Shown here piece after piece: positions 32,957 through 41,457 of a stretch of DNA of 64,000 bases. Below the pieces are notes generated by a model. That model searched no databases. It was not told where the DNA came from and worked only from the letters and a program-made list of their open reading frames with translations. Each line of letters begins with the position of its first letter. Within the stretch, counting starts at the first letter, position 1. A program made the position numbers and the translations under genes. Source of the DNA: Mesorhizobium sp. B4-1-3 (lineage in GTDB: Bacteria > Pseudomonadota > Alphaproteobacteria > Rhizobiales > Rhizobiaceae); contig NZ_VFTG01000011.1 in NCBI RefSeq assembly GCF_006439355.1, positions 62,001 through 126,000 of the forward strand. The letters run 5' to 3'.

Positions 32957-33879
32957 ATGTCATTGGCCGCAATCGGACAGACGACGATGGATGAAGGATT
33001 GCTGTCTCCACTGACCCGTCTCGGGCCGGTCCATCTCAGGGTGACCGATGTACCGGCGGCCTTGAATGTCTGGCGCGACGCCCTTGGGTTGGCGCTGCTT
33101 GGCGAGAATGCCGTCATGGCGGGACTTGGCGCCGGCGGGCGAACGCTGATCGTGCTTCATGCCGGGGCCGAGGTCGCTCTGCCGCAGAAGTCGCGCGATC
33201 TCTTCCATGTCGCCATCCACGTCACAAAGCGCCGCGAGCTCGCGCATGCAGCCGCCCGCTTCAAGGCATCGGGGTTGCGATACGGCGCCCAGGATCACCT
33301 GGTTTCGGAATCGCTCTATGTCTCCGACGGCAACGGCATCGAGATATGCTTCGACACGCCGGAGCGCTGGCTGCGCCGCGAAGTCTCGCCTGACTGCCGC
33401 GTGTCGCTGATCTCTGTCGACGGCAGCGGGCATTCCGGGCTGGAGCCGCTGGACATGTCGGGCCCGCTGCGCGACCTCGGCAATTCCGGCCATGTCGAGG
33501 CGAAGATGGCGCAGGATGCCTTCGTCGGCCACATCCATTTGCGCGCCCGCGCGCCCGAGATGCTGATGGAATCCTACCTCGGCGTGCTCGGCTTCCGGCC
33601 GCATATCCAGTCCCGGACCTTCGGCATGTTCGACTGCGGCACCGAGCGCCGCGCCCATATGGTGGCCTTCAACGTCTGGGCGCGCGACGAGTTGCGCGAG
33701 CCGCCGCCGGGTGCGGCCGGCTCGACCATTTCACCGTCGAGCTCGGCTCGGTGCAAGAGCTCGGCGCCGTGGAGCGCAGGCTCGAAGCGGCCGACATACA
33801 AGCGAAAAGGGACGGACGCGTTATCTCGACCGCGGATCCGGAGGGCAACCGCCTGCGGCTCGTGGTCCAGGGAGGTTGA
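32957..33879 (+). pseudogene. Two-domain VOC/glyoxalase-fold dioxygenase-like protein, frameshifted
   Basis: The first domain (residues from LGPVHLRVTDVPAALNVWRD to GIEICFDTPERW) and the second (FVGHIHLRARAPEMLMESYL, HIQSRTFGMFD) are in one frame. After GAAG near 33718 the frame shifts; the next frame reads RLDHFTVELGSVQEL and PEGNRLRLVVQGG to TGA 33879. One base deleted at about 33718 would explain it. VOC enzymes of this size are extradiol-dioxygenase-like. ATG 32957 or 32987 could start it. A sequencing error is possible. Confidence 0.75.
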
Positions 33880-33920
33880 GCGCAACCGCTTGAAGGTGGG
33901 AAAGAGTGGAGGAGGGGAGA

Positions 33921-34523
33921 ATGTCGCTGATGGTCATTGGGACCGGCTTCGGCCGGACCGGCACGGATTCGATGCGCGAGGCGCTGACCATGCTCGGCTT
34001 CGGTCCGTGCCACCATATGTCGGAGGTCATGGCGCATGCGAAGCAGAAGCGGCTCTGGCGGGCGCTGGCCAGGGGCGAGGCGCCCGACTGGGCCCAGCTC
34101 TTCGCGGGATACAGATCTTGCGTCGACTGGCCCTCGGCACATTACTGGCGCGAACTGATCGGCGTCTATCCCCAAGCGCGCGTCATCCTCACCTGGCGCT
34201 CGCCCGAGAGCTGGTGGGAGAGTTTCGAAAAGACGATCTTGCCCACCATCGCCGGCAGCACGGATCAGGAATCGCTGGGCATCGCGCTTGTCTCCAAGCA
34301 GGTCTTTGGCGGGCGGCCGCAGGATCGCGGCCATGCGATCGCCGTCTACCAGGCCAATATCGAAGCGGTGCTGGAAACCGTGCCTGCCGAGCGTCTGCTG
34401 GTCCACAAGCTCGGCGACGGCTGGGCGCCGCTCTGTGCCCATCTCGGCGTCCCCGTGCCGGACGAACCCTATCCCGCCCGCAACACCACGAAGGAGTTCC
34501 GCACGGCGCTGTCGTTGCGGTGA
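33921..34523 (+). CDS. Sulfotransferase family protein, 200 aa
   Basis: P-loop-like PAPS site at residues 7-18 (GTGFGRTGTDSM) and a typical ARVILTWRSPESWWESFEKT after about 90 residues, as in PF17784-like sulfotransferases that move sulfate from PAPS to a substrate. ATG 33921 has GAGGAGGGGAG directly upstream; the GTG at 33906 has none. Acceptor unknown. Confidence 0.85.
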   Translation: MSLMVIGTGFGRTGTDSMREALTMLGFGPCHHMSEVMAHAKQKRLWRALARGEAPDWAQLFAGYRSCVDWPSAHYWRELIGVYPQARVILTWRSPESWWESFEKTILPTIAGSTDQESLGIALVSKQVFGGRPQDRGHAIAVYQANIEAVLETVPAERLLVHKLGDGWAPLCAHLGVPVPDEPYPARNTTKEFRTALSLR

Positions 34524-34533
34524 AGGCAGCAGT

Positions 34534-34628
34534 GAACAGGGCAGTAAGGCAATATGGCAGAAGGGAATAGGGAAGATGCGGCGCCCACGCTGTCCGATTT
34601 GCTGCCCTACTGCCTTACTGCCCTGTTC
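34534..34628. repeat. Long imperfect inverted repeat between convergent genes
   Basis: Two 27-base arms (34534-34560 and 34602-34628) match 25 of 27 and enclose 41 bases. They read GAACAGGGCAGTAAGGCA. The hairpin lies between the sulfotransferase stop and the convergent DUF2270 stop and could act as a two-way terminator. Confidence 0.8.
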
Positions 34629-34631
34629 CCC

Positions 34632-35414
34632 TCAAACATGCACATCGCCGAAGGACAGCTCCCCGTCATCGGCGCGGACCAGGAAAGCGGCCGCAAGCAG
34701 CGCGAGGTAGCAGGCGGCCACACCGCACACCACGACGACGCCCGGGATAGGCCCAAGCGTCGCCACCCGGAAGGTGTCGATGAGCGATGCTCCGAAGCCC
34801 ATGGGCGAGCCTTCGCGCGACAGGCTCGGCGTGGTGATCTTGAGGATCCAGGCAAGCAGCAGGATCGTGTACATGAAGATGTAGTTGCGGCGCAGCCGGC
34901 GGATCAGCGCGGCGCGCTGGGTGATCAGGAACCGGGGCGAGCGCAGGCCCTCGCCGAGAATGGCGAGCCAATTGGAGGCATAGTCCGGCTGCGGCGAAAA
35001 GACCTGGGCGAAGTAGTAGCGCTCGAACTGCCGCACGCGGGCGCGGTAAACGTCGAAAAAACGGTAGCGCCGCGCTTCGATCCACAACAACAGCGTGATC
35101 AGCAACATGGCGAACAAAAGCACGCCGTGATGCGCGCTGGGCGTCGACAGCGATACCGACAGCATCGCCGCCACCACGGTGATCGCCCAATTGCTGGTGC
35201 GGTCGAGCCGGTCGCGCCACCCGGCCATGCGGGCGATCTCGGCGCGGTGGAAATGCGACAGCGTCGTGGTGAATTCGGAGGAACTGAGCTTCAGCGCCAG
35301 AGTGTCGGACGCACGCGGCGGCGCTGCCTTCTCGATGGACCTTGCCGGCGCAGCTGCTTCTGGCGATTTTGCCACAGCCGCGCCGACGGATTTTGCGGCC
35401 CTCGTTTGGGACAT
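34632..35414 (-). CDS. DUF2270 domain membrane protein, 260 aa
   Basis: After an Ala-rich N-terminus (residues 1-40), EFTTTLSHFHRAEIARMAGWRDR leads into helices NWAITVVAAMLSVSLST, HHGVLLFAMLLITLLLW, NYIFMYTILLLAWILK and VVVVCGVAACYLALLAAAFLV. The DUF2270 family pattern RRYRFFDVYRARVRQFERYYFA is present. A four-helix inner-membrane protein of unknown role. Confidence 0.85.
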   Translation of the reverse strand: MSQTRAAKSVGAAVAKSPEAAAPARSIEKAAPPRASDTLALKLSSSEFTTTLSHFHRAEIARMAGWRDRLDRTSNWAITVVAAMLSVSLSTPSAHHGVLLFAMLLITLLLWIEARRYRFFDVYRARVRQFERYYFAQVFSPQPDYASNWLAILGEGLRSPRFLITQRAALIRRLRRNYIFMYTILLLAWILKITTPSLSREGSPMGFGASLIDTFRVATLGPIPGVVVVCGVAACYLALLAAAFLVRADDGELSFGDVHV

Positions 35415-35533
35415 TCTGCCACGCGCCTCCCACCGTCATGGCCGGCCTTCCTCGCCTTGACATCGACCGGCCACACCCCGGTTTTCATAACGTGTGGCCG
35501 GCCAGAATGTTCCCGCCTTTTCAGGCGGATAAG

Positions 35534-35740
35534 TCAGGATGCAAGCGGGGGAAGACCGCCATTCGCGCGTCGCCGAAAGGGCAGAACGTCGGCCACCGGC
35601 CTGGCGTGCTGGGCCGCCGCCACGGCCTCGATCACAAGGTCGAGCGCTGCAAGCGCCGCGCGGCTCGTTTCATCGTCGCCACGCAGATAGCGGCATGCGC
35701 GGTCGAGGTGGAGGTGGGCGGCGGCAAAGTCGCTTTTCAT
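35534..35740 (-). CDS. Hypothetical protein, 68 aa
   Basis: ATG 35740 is 4 bases after GGAGAAG. Text MKSDFAAAHLHLDRACRYLR, GDDETSRAALAALDLVIEAV looks helical and real. No domain recognised. It begins about 80 bases from the family B repeat. Confidence 0.65.
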   Translation of the reverse strand: MKSDFAAAHLHLDRACRYLRGDDETSRAALAALDLVIEAVAAAQHARPVADVLPFRRRANGGLPPLAS

Positions 35741-35821
35741 TAGCTTCTCCTTATTGCCCCGCCTCGTCGGCCAACATCGTCGAGTCGCTTTACCGGGAAG
35801 CAAAGATCGGCGGCAGCATTT

Positions 35822-36007
35822 GATTAGAATTGTAGGAAGCGTTTCCTCGCCCCCGCAAAGCGGGGGAGAGGTGTCCGCGAAGCGGACGGAGAGGGGGCTT
35901 CGTAGGGCGGAAGTCCTCCTCTTCGAAGTGCTTTTGCCGGTCGAACCGGCGGTCCCCTCTCCGTCTCGGCTTCGCCGAGCCACCTCCCCATTTCATGGGC
36001 GAGGAAA
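35822..36007. repeat. Family B palindromic repeat, long copy
   Basis: Starts AATTGTAGGAAGCG, then TTTCCTCGCCCCC and hairpins GTCCGCGAAGCGGAC and GTCTCGGCTTCGCCGAG, ending GGGCGAGGAAA. The AATTGTAGGAAGC end also occurs inverted at 63098-63117 in the 62948 copy. Confidence 0.8.
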
Positions 36008-36070
36008 TGGCTGCCGCCCCAGTGCAACCGATCCTTGCGCCAGACCGTTATGTCCGGCGACGAATGAGGG

Positions 36071-38383
36071 GTGCACAAATTGTCCAGCATGCTCAATCGG
36101 CTCCGGTCGCTGTCGGTTTGGATTGCGGTTGGTGCCGTGGCGCTCACCTTGATACCCGCCGTCGCCTTCGCCGCCGAAAAGACCGGCATGTCCTCGGAAG
36201 GAATTTTCGTCGCCGAGCTGATCCTGCTCCTGGTCGTCGGCCGCGGCATCGGCGAAGTGCTGGAGACGCTCGGCCAGCCGGCGGTGATGGGGCAGTTGAT
36301 CGGCGGCATCTTGCTCGGGCCTTCGCTGCTCGGCTGGGTTTGGCCGGCGGCCGAACGGCTGATCTTCGCCGGCGACCCGTCGCAGAAATCCATGATCAAT
36401 GCCATCGCCCAGCTTGGCGTCCTGATGCTGCTGTTGCTCACCGGCATGGAGACCGATTTGCGGCTCGTGCGCCGTGTGGGCCGCGCCTGTTTTTCTATTT
36501 CGGCCGCGGGCGTGGCGGTGCCTTTCGCGCTCGGCTTCATCGCCGCACAGTTCATGCCCGATACGCTGCTTGCCGCGGGCAGCGAGCGCATCGTCGCCGG
36601 GCTGTTCCTCGGTACAGCGCTCTCCATCTCCTCGGTCAAGATCGTCGCCATGGTGGTGCGCGACATGAACTTCATGCGCCGCGACCTCGGCCAGGTCATC
36701 GTCTCCTCGGCGATCATCGAGGACACGATCGGCTGGGTTATCATCGCCATCACCATCGGCATCGCCACAAAGGGGCGGATCGAGATCGGCAGCCTGGCTT
36801 TCACCATCGCCGGCGTCGCCCTCTTCATGGCGTTCTCCTTCACGCTCGGGCGCCGCATCGTCTTCGACGCCATCCGCTGGACCAACGACACCTTCCGCTC
36901 CGAATATGCGGTGGTCACCGTCATCCTCGCCATCATGGGCGTGATGGCCTTGATCACCGATCTGATCGGCGTGCACACGGTGCTCGGCGCCTTCGTCGCC
37001 GGCATATTGGTGGGCGAGTCGCCGATCCTGTCGCGCCATATCGAAGGGCAATTGCGGGGCATCATCACGGCTCTGTTCATGCCGGTGTTCTTCGGCGTCG
37101 CCGGCCTGTCGGCCGACCTCACCGTGCTTGCCGATCCGCAGCTTGCATTGCTCACGGTTGCGCTGGTGGTGATCGCCTCGATCGGCAAGTTCGGCGGCGC
37201 CTTCATCGGCGCCGAGGTCGCCGGCATGAGCCGCGCCGAAGGCATTGCCGTGGGCTGCGGCATGAATGCGCGGGGCTCGACCGAGGTGATCGTCGCCTCG
37301 ATCGGCCTGTCGATGGGCGTGCTGTCGCATAACCTCTTCACCATGATCGTCACCATGGCCGTCATCACCACCTTGGCCATGCCGCCGACATTGCGCTGGG
37401 CGCTGGGCCGGCTGCCGATCGGCGAGGCCGAGAAGAAGCGCCTGGAGCGCGAGGAGATCGACCAGCGGGGCTTCGTCGCCAATCTGGAGCGGCTGCTGGT
37501 GGTGGTGGACGAAGGTGTGGTCGGCCGCTTCGCCGCCTATCTCGCCGGCGTCATCGGAGCCGGCAAGCCGACGACCGTGCTGCATTCCAGCGGCGAGATC
37601 GATGCCGAGCCGACGGAAGGCTTGCATCTGGAAGAAATGGAGAAAGGTGCGGAGGACAGCCGCGAGGCGGCCAAGAAATCCGACGAGACGCCGGCGCGCG
37701 AAGCGCCGGTCACGCGCCGCCAGCATGAAGTGCTTTCGGCCGAGGCTGTCGCCAAGGAGGCGCGCAAGGGCTACGGCATGCTCCTCGTCGGCCTCGGCCG
37801 CGCGGTCACTCCCAAGGGCGCTTTCTCGCATCGGCTGAACGAGGTGACGGGCTCCTTCGACGGTCCGCTTTGTCTTGTCCTGAAGCCGGCGACGGCAGGC
37901 CGCCACATCCCGCGGCTCGGCCCGGATTCGGGCAAGATACTGGTGCCGGTCAACGGCACGGCGGTTGCCCGCCGAGGCGCCGAACTGGCCCTGGCCATCG
38001 CCGCCGTCACCGGCGCGCCGGTCAAGATGCTCTATGTCGCGCGCGCGGGTCGCGAGGAGCCGCGCGACACCGTCTCGCATCGCCGCAGGGAGGCTGTGCT
38101 GAAGGATATCGTTGCGCTCGCAGACCGCTATGGCGTCGAGATCGAGACGGCGATCCGCTCGAGGGCCGCCGCCGCCGATGCCATTGCCCGCCAGGCCGGC
38201 CGCAACGCGGCGCTGATCGTCATGGGCGTGTCGCGGCGCCAGGGCGAGGAGCTGATCTTCGGCGAGACGACGACGGGCGTCCTGCGGCGCAGCCCATGCC
38301 CGGTGGTGCTGATTTCCGACGAGCGGGTGAAGCGCGACGAGAGCGACCGTGAGGCCGTGCGCACGGGCACGGGCACTGGGTGA
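36071..38383 (+). CDS. CPA2-family cation:proton antiporter fused to a UspA domain, 770 aa
   Basis: Residues 20-440 are a CPA2 sodium/proton exchanger with about 12 helices (AELILLLVVGRGIGEVLETL, GQPAVMGQLIGGILLGP, TVLGAFVAGILVGESP, ALFMPVFFGVAGLSADL, MNARGSTEVIVASIGLS). After a charged linker a C-terminal UspA-like domain follows (residues 615-755: KILVPVNGTAVARRGAEL, LIVMGVSRRQGEELIFGETT, SPCPVVLISDE), which may bind ATP and control transport. GTG 36071 is the longest start; ATG 36089 is possible. Confidence 0.85.
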   Translation: MHKLSSMLNRLRSLSVWIAVGAVALTLIPAVAFAAEKTGMSSEGIFVAELILLLVVGRGIGEVLETLGQPAVMGQLIGGILLGPSLLGWVWPAAERLIFAGDPSQKSMINAIAQLGVLMLLLLTGMETDLRLVRRVGRACFSISAAGVAVPFALGFIAAQFMPDTLLAAGSERIVAGLFLGTALSISSVKIVAMVVRDMNFMRRDLGQVIVSSAIIEDTIGWVIIAITIGIATKGRIEIGSLAFTIAGVALFMAFSFTLGRRIVFDAIRWTNDTFRSEYAVVTVILAIMGVMALITDLIGVHTVLGAFVAGILVGESPILSRHIEGQLRGIITALFMPVFFGVAGLSADLTVLADPQLALLTVALVVIASIGKFGGAFIGAEVAGMSRAEGIAVGCGMNARGSTEVIVASIGLSMGVLSHNLFTMIVTMAVITTLAMPPTLRWALGRLPIGEAEKKRLEREEIDQRGFVANLERLLVVVDEGVVGRFAAYLAGVIGAGKPTTVLHSSGEIDAEPTEGLHLEEMEKGAEDSREAAKKSDETPAREAPVTRRQHEVLSAEAVAKEARKGYGMLLVGLGRAVTPKGAFSHRLNEVTGSFDGPLCLVLKPATAGRHIPRLGPDSGKILVPVNGTAVARRGAELALAIAAVTGAPVKMLYVARAGREEPRDTVSHRRREAVLKDIVALADRYGVEIETAIRSRAAAADAIARQAGRNAALIVMGVSRRQGEELIFGETTTGVLRRSPCPVVLISDERVKRDESDREAVRTGTGTG

Positions 38384-38395
38384 GCGGCTAATCGG

Positions 38396-38546
38396 TTCCT
38401 CTCTCCGCCAGAGGCGGGGGGAGGTGGCCGCGAAGCGCCGGAGGGGGGCTTCGTAGGGTGAAAAGCCCTCATCTACGAGGCGGCTTTGCCAATCGATCCA
38501 GCGCTCCCTCCCGTTCTCGGCGTCGCCGGGGCGAAGAACGGATTCC
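38396..38546. repeat. Family B palindromic repeat, diverged copy
   Basis: TTCCTCTCTCCGCCAGAGGC, GGAGGTGGCCGCGAAGCGCC and GGCTTCGTAGGG match family B, and the far end reads GCGAAGAACGGATTCC. It sits after the antiporter gene and runs up to the stop of the MFS gene. Confidence 0.7.
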
Positions 38547-39755
38547 TCATGCCATCTGCAGCTTCTGCCGGCTTGGCTGCGGCGGGAAGGCGATGGCGAT
38601 GCCGGCCGCGCCCAGTCCGATCAGCGCCGAGCCGATGAACAACCAGTGATAGCTGGCAGTGGCGTCGTAGATCATGCCGCCGGCGAGCGGCCCGAGCGAC
38701 ATGCCCAGGCTTGAGAGCATCGTGGCCGCGCCAAGCACCGTGCCGATGATGCGCAGGCCGAAATATTCGCGCGCCAGCACCGCGTAAAGCGGCATCACGC
38801 CGCCATAGGTGGCGCCGAAGATGACGGCCAGGAGATAGAACTGCTCGAGCTGGCCGACGGTGAGGTAGGCAGCGATCACCAGCCCCTGGATGGCGAGCCC
38901 GGCAACCAGCACCGGCTTGACGCCCAGCCTGTCGCCCAGCACGCCATAGAGCACGCGCCCGCCAAGGCCGGCCAACCCCTCGACGCTGTAGATCGACACG
39001 GCCGCCATCGGCGCGACGCCGCAGGATATGGCATAGCTTACCATGTGGAAGATCGGGCCCGAATGCGCCGCACAGCAGGCAAAGAAAGTGAGCCCCAGCA
39101 CGATGAATTGCGGCGAGCGCAGCGCCTGGCCGACGCTCATGCCGGGATCGTCGGTGACGGGCACCGGCGCGCCGTCGCTGGCCGCGACCGCCGCCGGCGG
39201 TTGTCGCACCAGGAAGACGGCGGGCAGCAGCAGCACCCAGGCCATCACACCGATATCGAACATGGCGGTGCGCCAGTCATAGGCGGTGATCAGCCAACGC
39301 GCGAAGGGCGAGATCGTCATCGGCGCCACACCCATGCCGGCCGAGACCAGCGAGACGGCGAGGCTTCGGTTGGTGTCGAACCAGGCGGTGGTGAGCGCGA
39401 TCATCGGCGCAAAGAAGGCGCTGGCAGCCAGGCCCACGATGACGCCGTAGCTCAGCTGGAAGACGACGAGCGAGGTGGCCCGGCTCGCCACCACCAGCGA
39501 CAGGCCGAGCAGCACCGCGCCCGCAAGCACGACCGGTCGCGCCCCGACCCGGTCATAGATCGCTCCCCAGGCGAAGCCGCCGAGACCCATCACCAGGAAG
39601 TTCAAGGTCATGGCGCTGGAAATGCCGGTGCGCGACCAGTTGGTGTCGAGCGACATCGGCTCCAGGAAGATCGCCAGCGAAAACATGGCGCCGAGCGCCA
39701 CGCAGGTCATCAGCGCGCCGGCCGCGACAATGACCCAACGATAGGAATGGTTCAT
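38547..39755 (-). CDS. Major facilitator superfamily transporter, 402 aa
   Basis: Twelve predicted helices and MFS loop motifs. N-terminus WVIVAAGALMTCVALGAMFSL, WGAIYDRVGARPVVLAGAVL in the first half, RVLYGVLGDRLGVKPVLVAG in the second. The protein resembles OFA or monocarboxylate-type MFS members, but the substrate cannot be read. ATG 39755 starts MNHSYRW. Single gene. Confidence 0.9.
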   Translation of the reverse strand: MNHSYRWVIVAAGALMTCVALGAMFSLAIFLEPMSLDTNWSRTGISSAMTLNFLVMGLGGFAWGAIYDRVGARPVVLAGAVLLGLSLVVASRATSLVVFQLSYGVIVGLAASAFFAPMIALTTAWFDTNRSLAVSLVSAGMGVAPMTISPFARWLITAYDWRTAMFDIGVMAWVLLLPAVFLVRQPPAAVAASDGAPVPVTDDPGMSVGQALRSPQFIVLGLTFFACCAAHSGPIFHMVSYAISCGVAPMAAVSIYSVEGLAGLGGRVLYGVLGDRLGVKPVLVAGLAIQGLVIAAYLTVGQLEQFYLLAVIFGATYGGVMPLYAVLAREYFGLRIIGTVLGAATMLSSLGMSLGPLAGGMIYDATASYHWLFIGSALIGLGAAGIAIAFPPQPSRQKLQMA

Positions 39756-40025
39756 GGTTCTGCTCCCATGCCGTAAGGCATCCTGTTTGATGCGGCACGG
39801 TTTTTCCAGTCCACCGGTCCGCTTGCGTCCAAAGGACGCTAGGGCGGCGGCCGATCCTACAAATCCGGTTGCATTTTTATCCGGATTTTTGGGCCAGCGA
39901 CCGCCGATCCTTTAGTGGGCGCTGACTCGCCGACTCTTAAATTGTCAGCAGCCTTCCGCACCCACATTGACCGGACTGTGGGCCCTTCTAGATTGAGCCG
40001 CAGCATTCAAAAGAAGGCGTCACCC

Positions 40026-40445
40026 ATGGAACTCTATCGCGGCCGGCTCATCGACCACATCCAGCTCGTGGTGCGCGACCTTGCGGCCAGCCGGCGTTTC
40101 TATGGCGCCCTGTTCGAGGTGCTGGGCATTCCGATCGGTGGCGAGGCGCGGGATTATTTCTGGGCCGACGAACTGTTCATCTCCAGCGCCGACAGCCGTG
40201 CGGCCCTCGGCGTGCTCACAGGCCGCCACCATCTCGCCTTCCAGGCTAGGGATCGCGCCATGGTCGATGCCTTCTATCAGGCGGGGCTTGCCGCCGGCGG
40301 CCAGGACAATGGCGCGCCGGGCGAGCGCCGCTACCACCCGGGCTACTACGCCTGCTTCCTGCTCGACCCCGACGGCAACAACATCGAGGCGGTCTTCCAC
40401 GGCGAGGCGAAGCGAAGTGCTGAGGCGGTGGAGATCAGTTTCTAG
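40026..40445 (+). CDS. VOC/glyoxalase family protein, 139 aa
   Basis: Glyoxalase-fold dimer-forming single-domain protein: DHIQLVVRDLAASRRFYGAL (first strand and helix, residues 10-29), GRHHLAFQARDRAMVDAFYQ in the middle, YYACFLLDPDGNNIEAVFHG near the end. The metal ligands expected are His11, His67 and Glu around residue 123. Its stop overlaps the end of the convergent DUF922 gene by 11 bases. Substrate unknown. Confidence 0.88.
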   Translation: MELYRGRLIDHIQLVVRDLAASRRFYGALFEVLGIPIGGEARDYFWADELFISSADSRAALGVLTGRHHLAFQARDRAMVDAFYQAGLAAGGQDNGAPGERRYHPGYYACFLLDPDGNNIEAVFHGEAKRSAEAVEISF

Positions 40446-41037
40446 GCAGAGCGCCCAGAAACGCCGCGATCAGCTTCAGCATGTTGCCGTCCTGCCCGAA
40501 TTCTTTCGTGTCGAAGTCGCGGCTGCCCTGGCGCTGCGCCTTGGAGAGCTGGTCGAGATAGGCCGTCAGCTCGGCCCTGACCTTGTTGCAGCCGGGATCG
40601 TTCTCGGCGGTAAGGCCGGTGCTGAAGGCGACGATCTTGTCCACCATATCGACGATGCCGGCGCCGTGCACCTTCTCATGCGCGATCAGCCCGGCGGCGA
40701 ACGTGTCCCAGCGCGCTTGCAGGGCGGGCGGAAGTTTTCCTGCCGGCTTGGGCAGCGTGTAGGTGATGATCAGCTTCGGCCGCGCCGTCTTCAGCACGCA
40801 GGCGTTGCCTTGCGGCTGGTAGTCGCGCTGCCAGGTCAGCTTGAAGAATGTATGCGCGATGGCCCGCCGAGCGTTGCCTGCCGGGCCGACCAGCGGGCCT
40901 TTCTCGCCGATAGACAAATAGAGCTGTTCCGCGGTCTGACCTGAGACGGCATAGGTCTCGATTTTTTCAATGGGCTTCCAGTCGGCAAGCGCCGGCGTGG
41001 GCAGGAGCAGGGCAGCAAGGAGGAGGGCTGGCTTCAT
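40435..41037 (-). CDS. DUF922 secreted Zn-dependent protease-like protein, 200 aa
   Basis: Signal peptide MKPALLLAALLLPTPALA (residues 1-18). HEKVH at 120-124 is the HExxH zinc motif of the DUF922 family. Cys80 and Cys149 could form a disulfide. The TFFKLTWQRDYQPQGNAC region precedes it. It is exported to the periplasm or outside, with probable peptidase activity inferred from the motif only. Confidence 0.85.
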   Translation of the reverse strand: MKPALLLAALLLPTPALADWKPIEKIETYAVSGQTAEQLYLSIGEKGPLVGPAGNARRAIAHTFFKLTWQRDYQPQGNACVLKTARPKLIITYTLPKPAGKLPPALQARWDTFAAGLIAHEKVHGAGIVDMVDKIVAFSTGLTAENDPGCNKVRAELTAYLDQLSKAQRQGSRDFDTKEFGQDGNMLKLIAAFLGALPRN

Positions 41038-41154
41038 GGGCCAGCCATAGCATTGGGCCTCGTTTGGAAGAAGCCGGCAAGCAGTTTATCGGAACCCGCT
41101 CCACCCGCCGGTCGTTTCCTTGGGCAATCATCCCGACCTATGGGGGAGGACAAG

Positions 41155-41388
41155 ATGACCCGCAGCGAGATCATTTCCGTGCTTGGACCAGTAGACGAAG
41201 CCGTCATTGCCGACATCGCGCTCACCGGCGCCAGCCTTGAGGAACTGCGCGAGGCCTTCGCCTGGATCGGCGCCGACGAGGCGCTGGTCAATGAAGGCCA
41301 CGCCATGCCCGGCGCCCGCGTGGCGCAGCTGATCGAGATACTCGAACCGCCCGAGGACGAGCCCGGGACGCCCGGTGCGATGGAATAG
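41155..41388 (+). CDS. Hypothetical protein, 77 aa
   Basis: ATG 41155 has GGGGGAGGACAAG upstream. The text (MTRSEIISVLGPVDEAVIAD, ASLEELREAFAWIGADEAL, ARVAQLIEILEPPEDE) is a helical acidic protein seen in rhizobia as an unnamed conserved family; no function known to me. Confidence 0.7.
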   Translation: MTRSEIISVLGPVDEAVIADIALTGASLEELREAFAWIGADEALVNEGHAMPGARVAQLIEILEPPEDEPGTPGAME

Positions 41389-41457
41389 GTGCTTCTCCCT
41401 ACTTGTCGCCCACCCCCCCCGTCATAGCTTTTGTTGCTTGGGCGGGAGGAGAGGTCT

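Noticed and set aside
34554..35690. Long plus-strand ORF over the DUF2270 gene
   Set aside because: Antisense shadow of the well-supported minus-strand DUF2270 gene; low-complexity charged text and no ribosome site.
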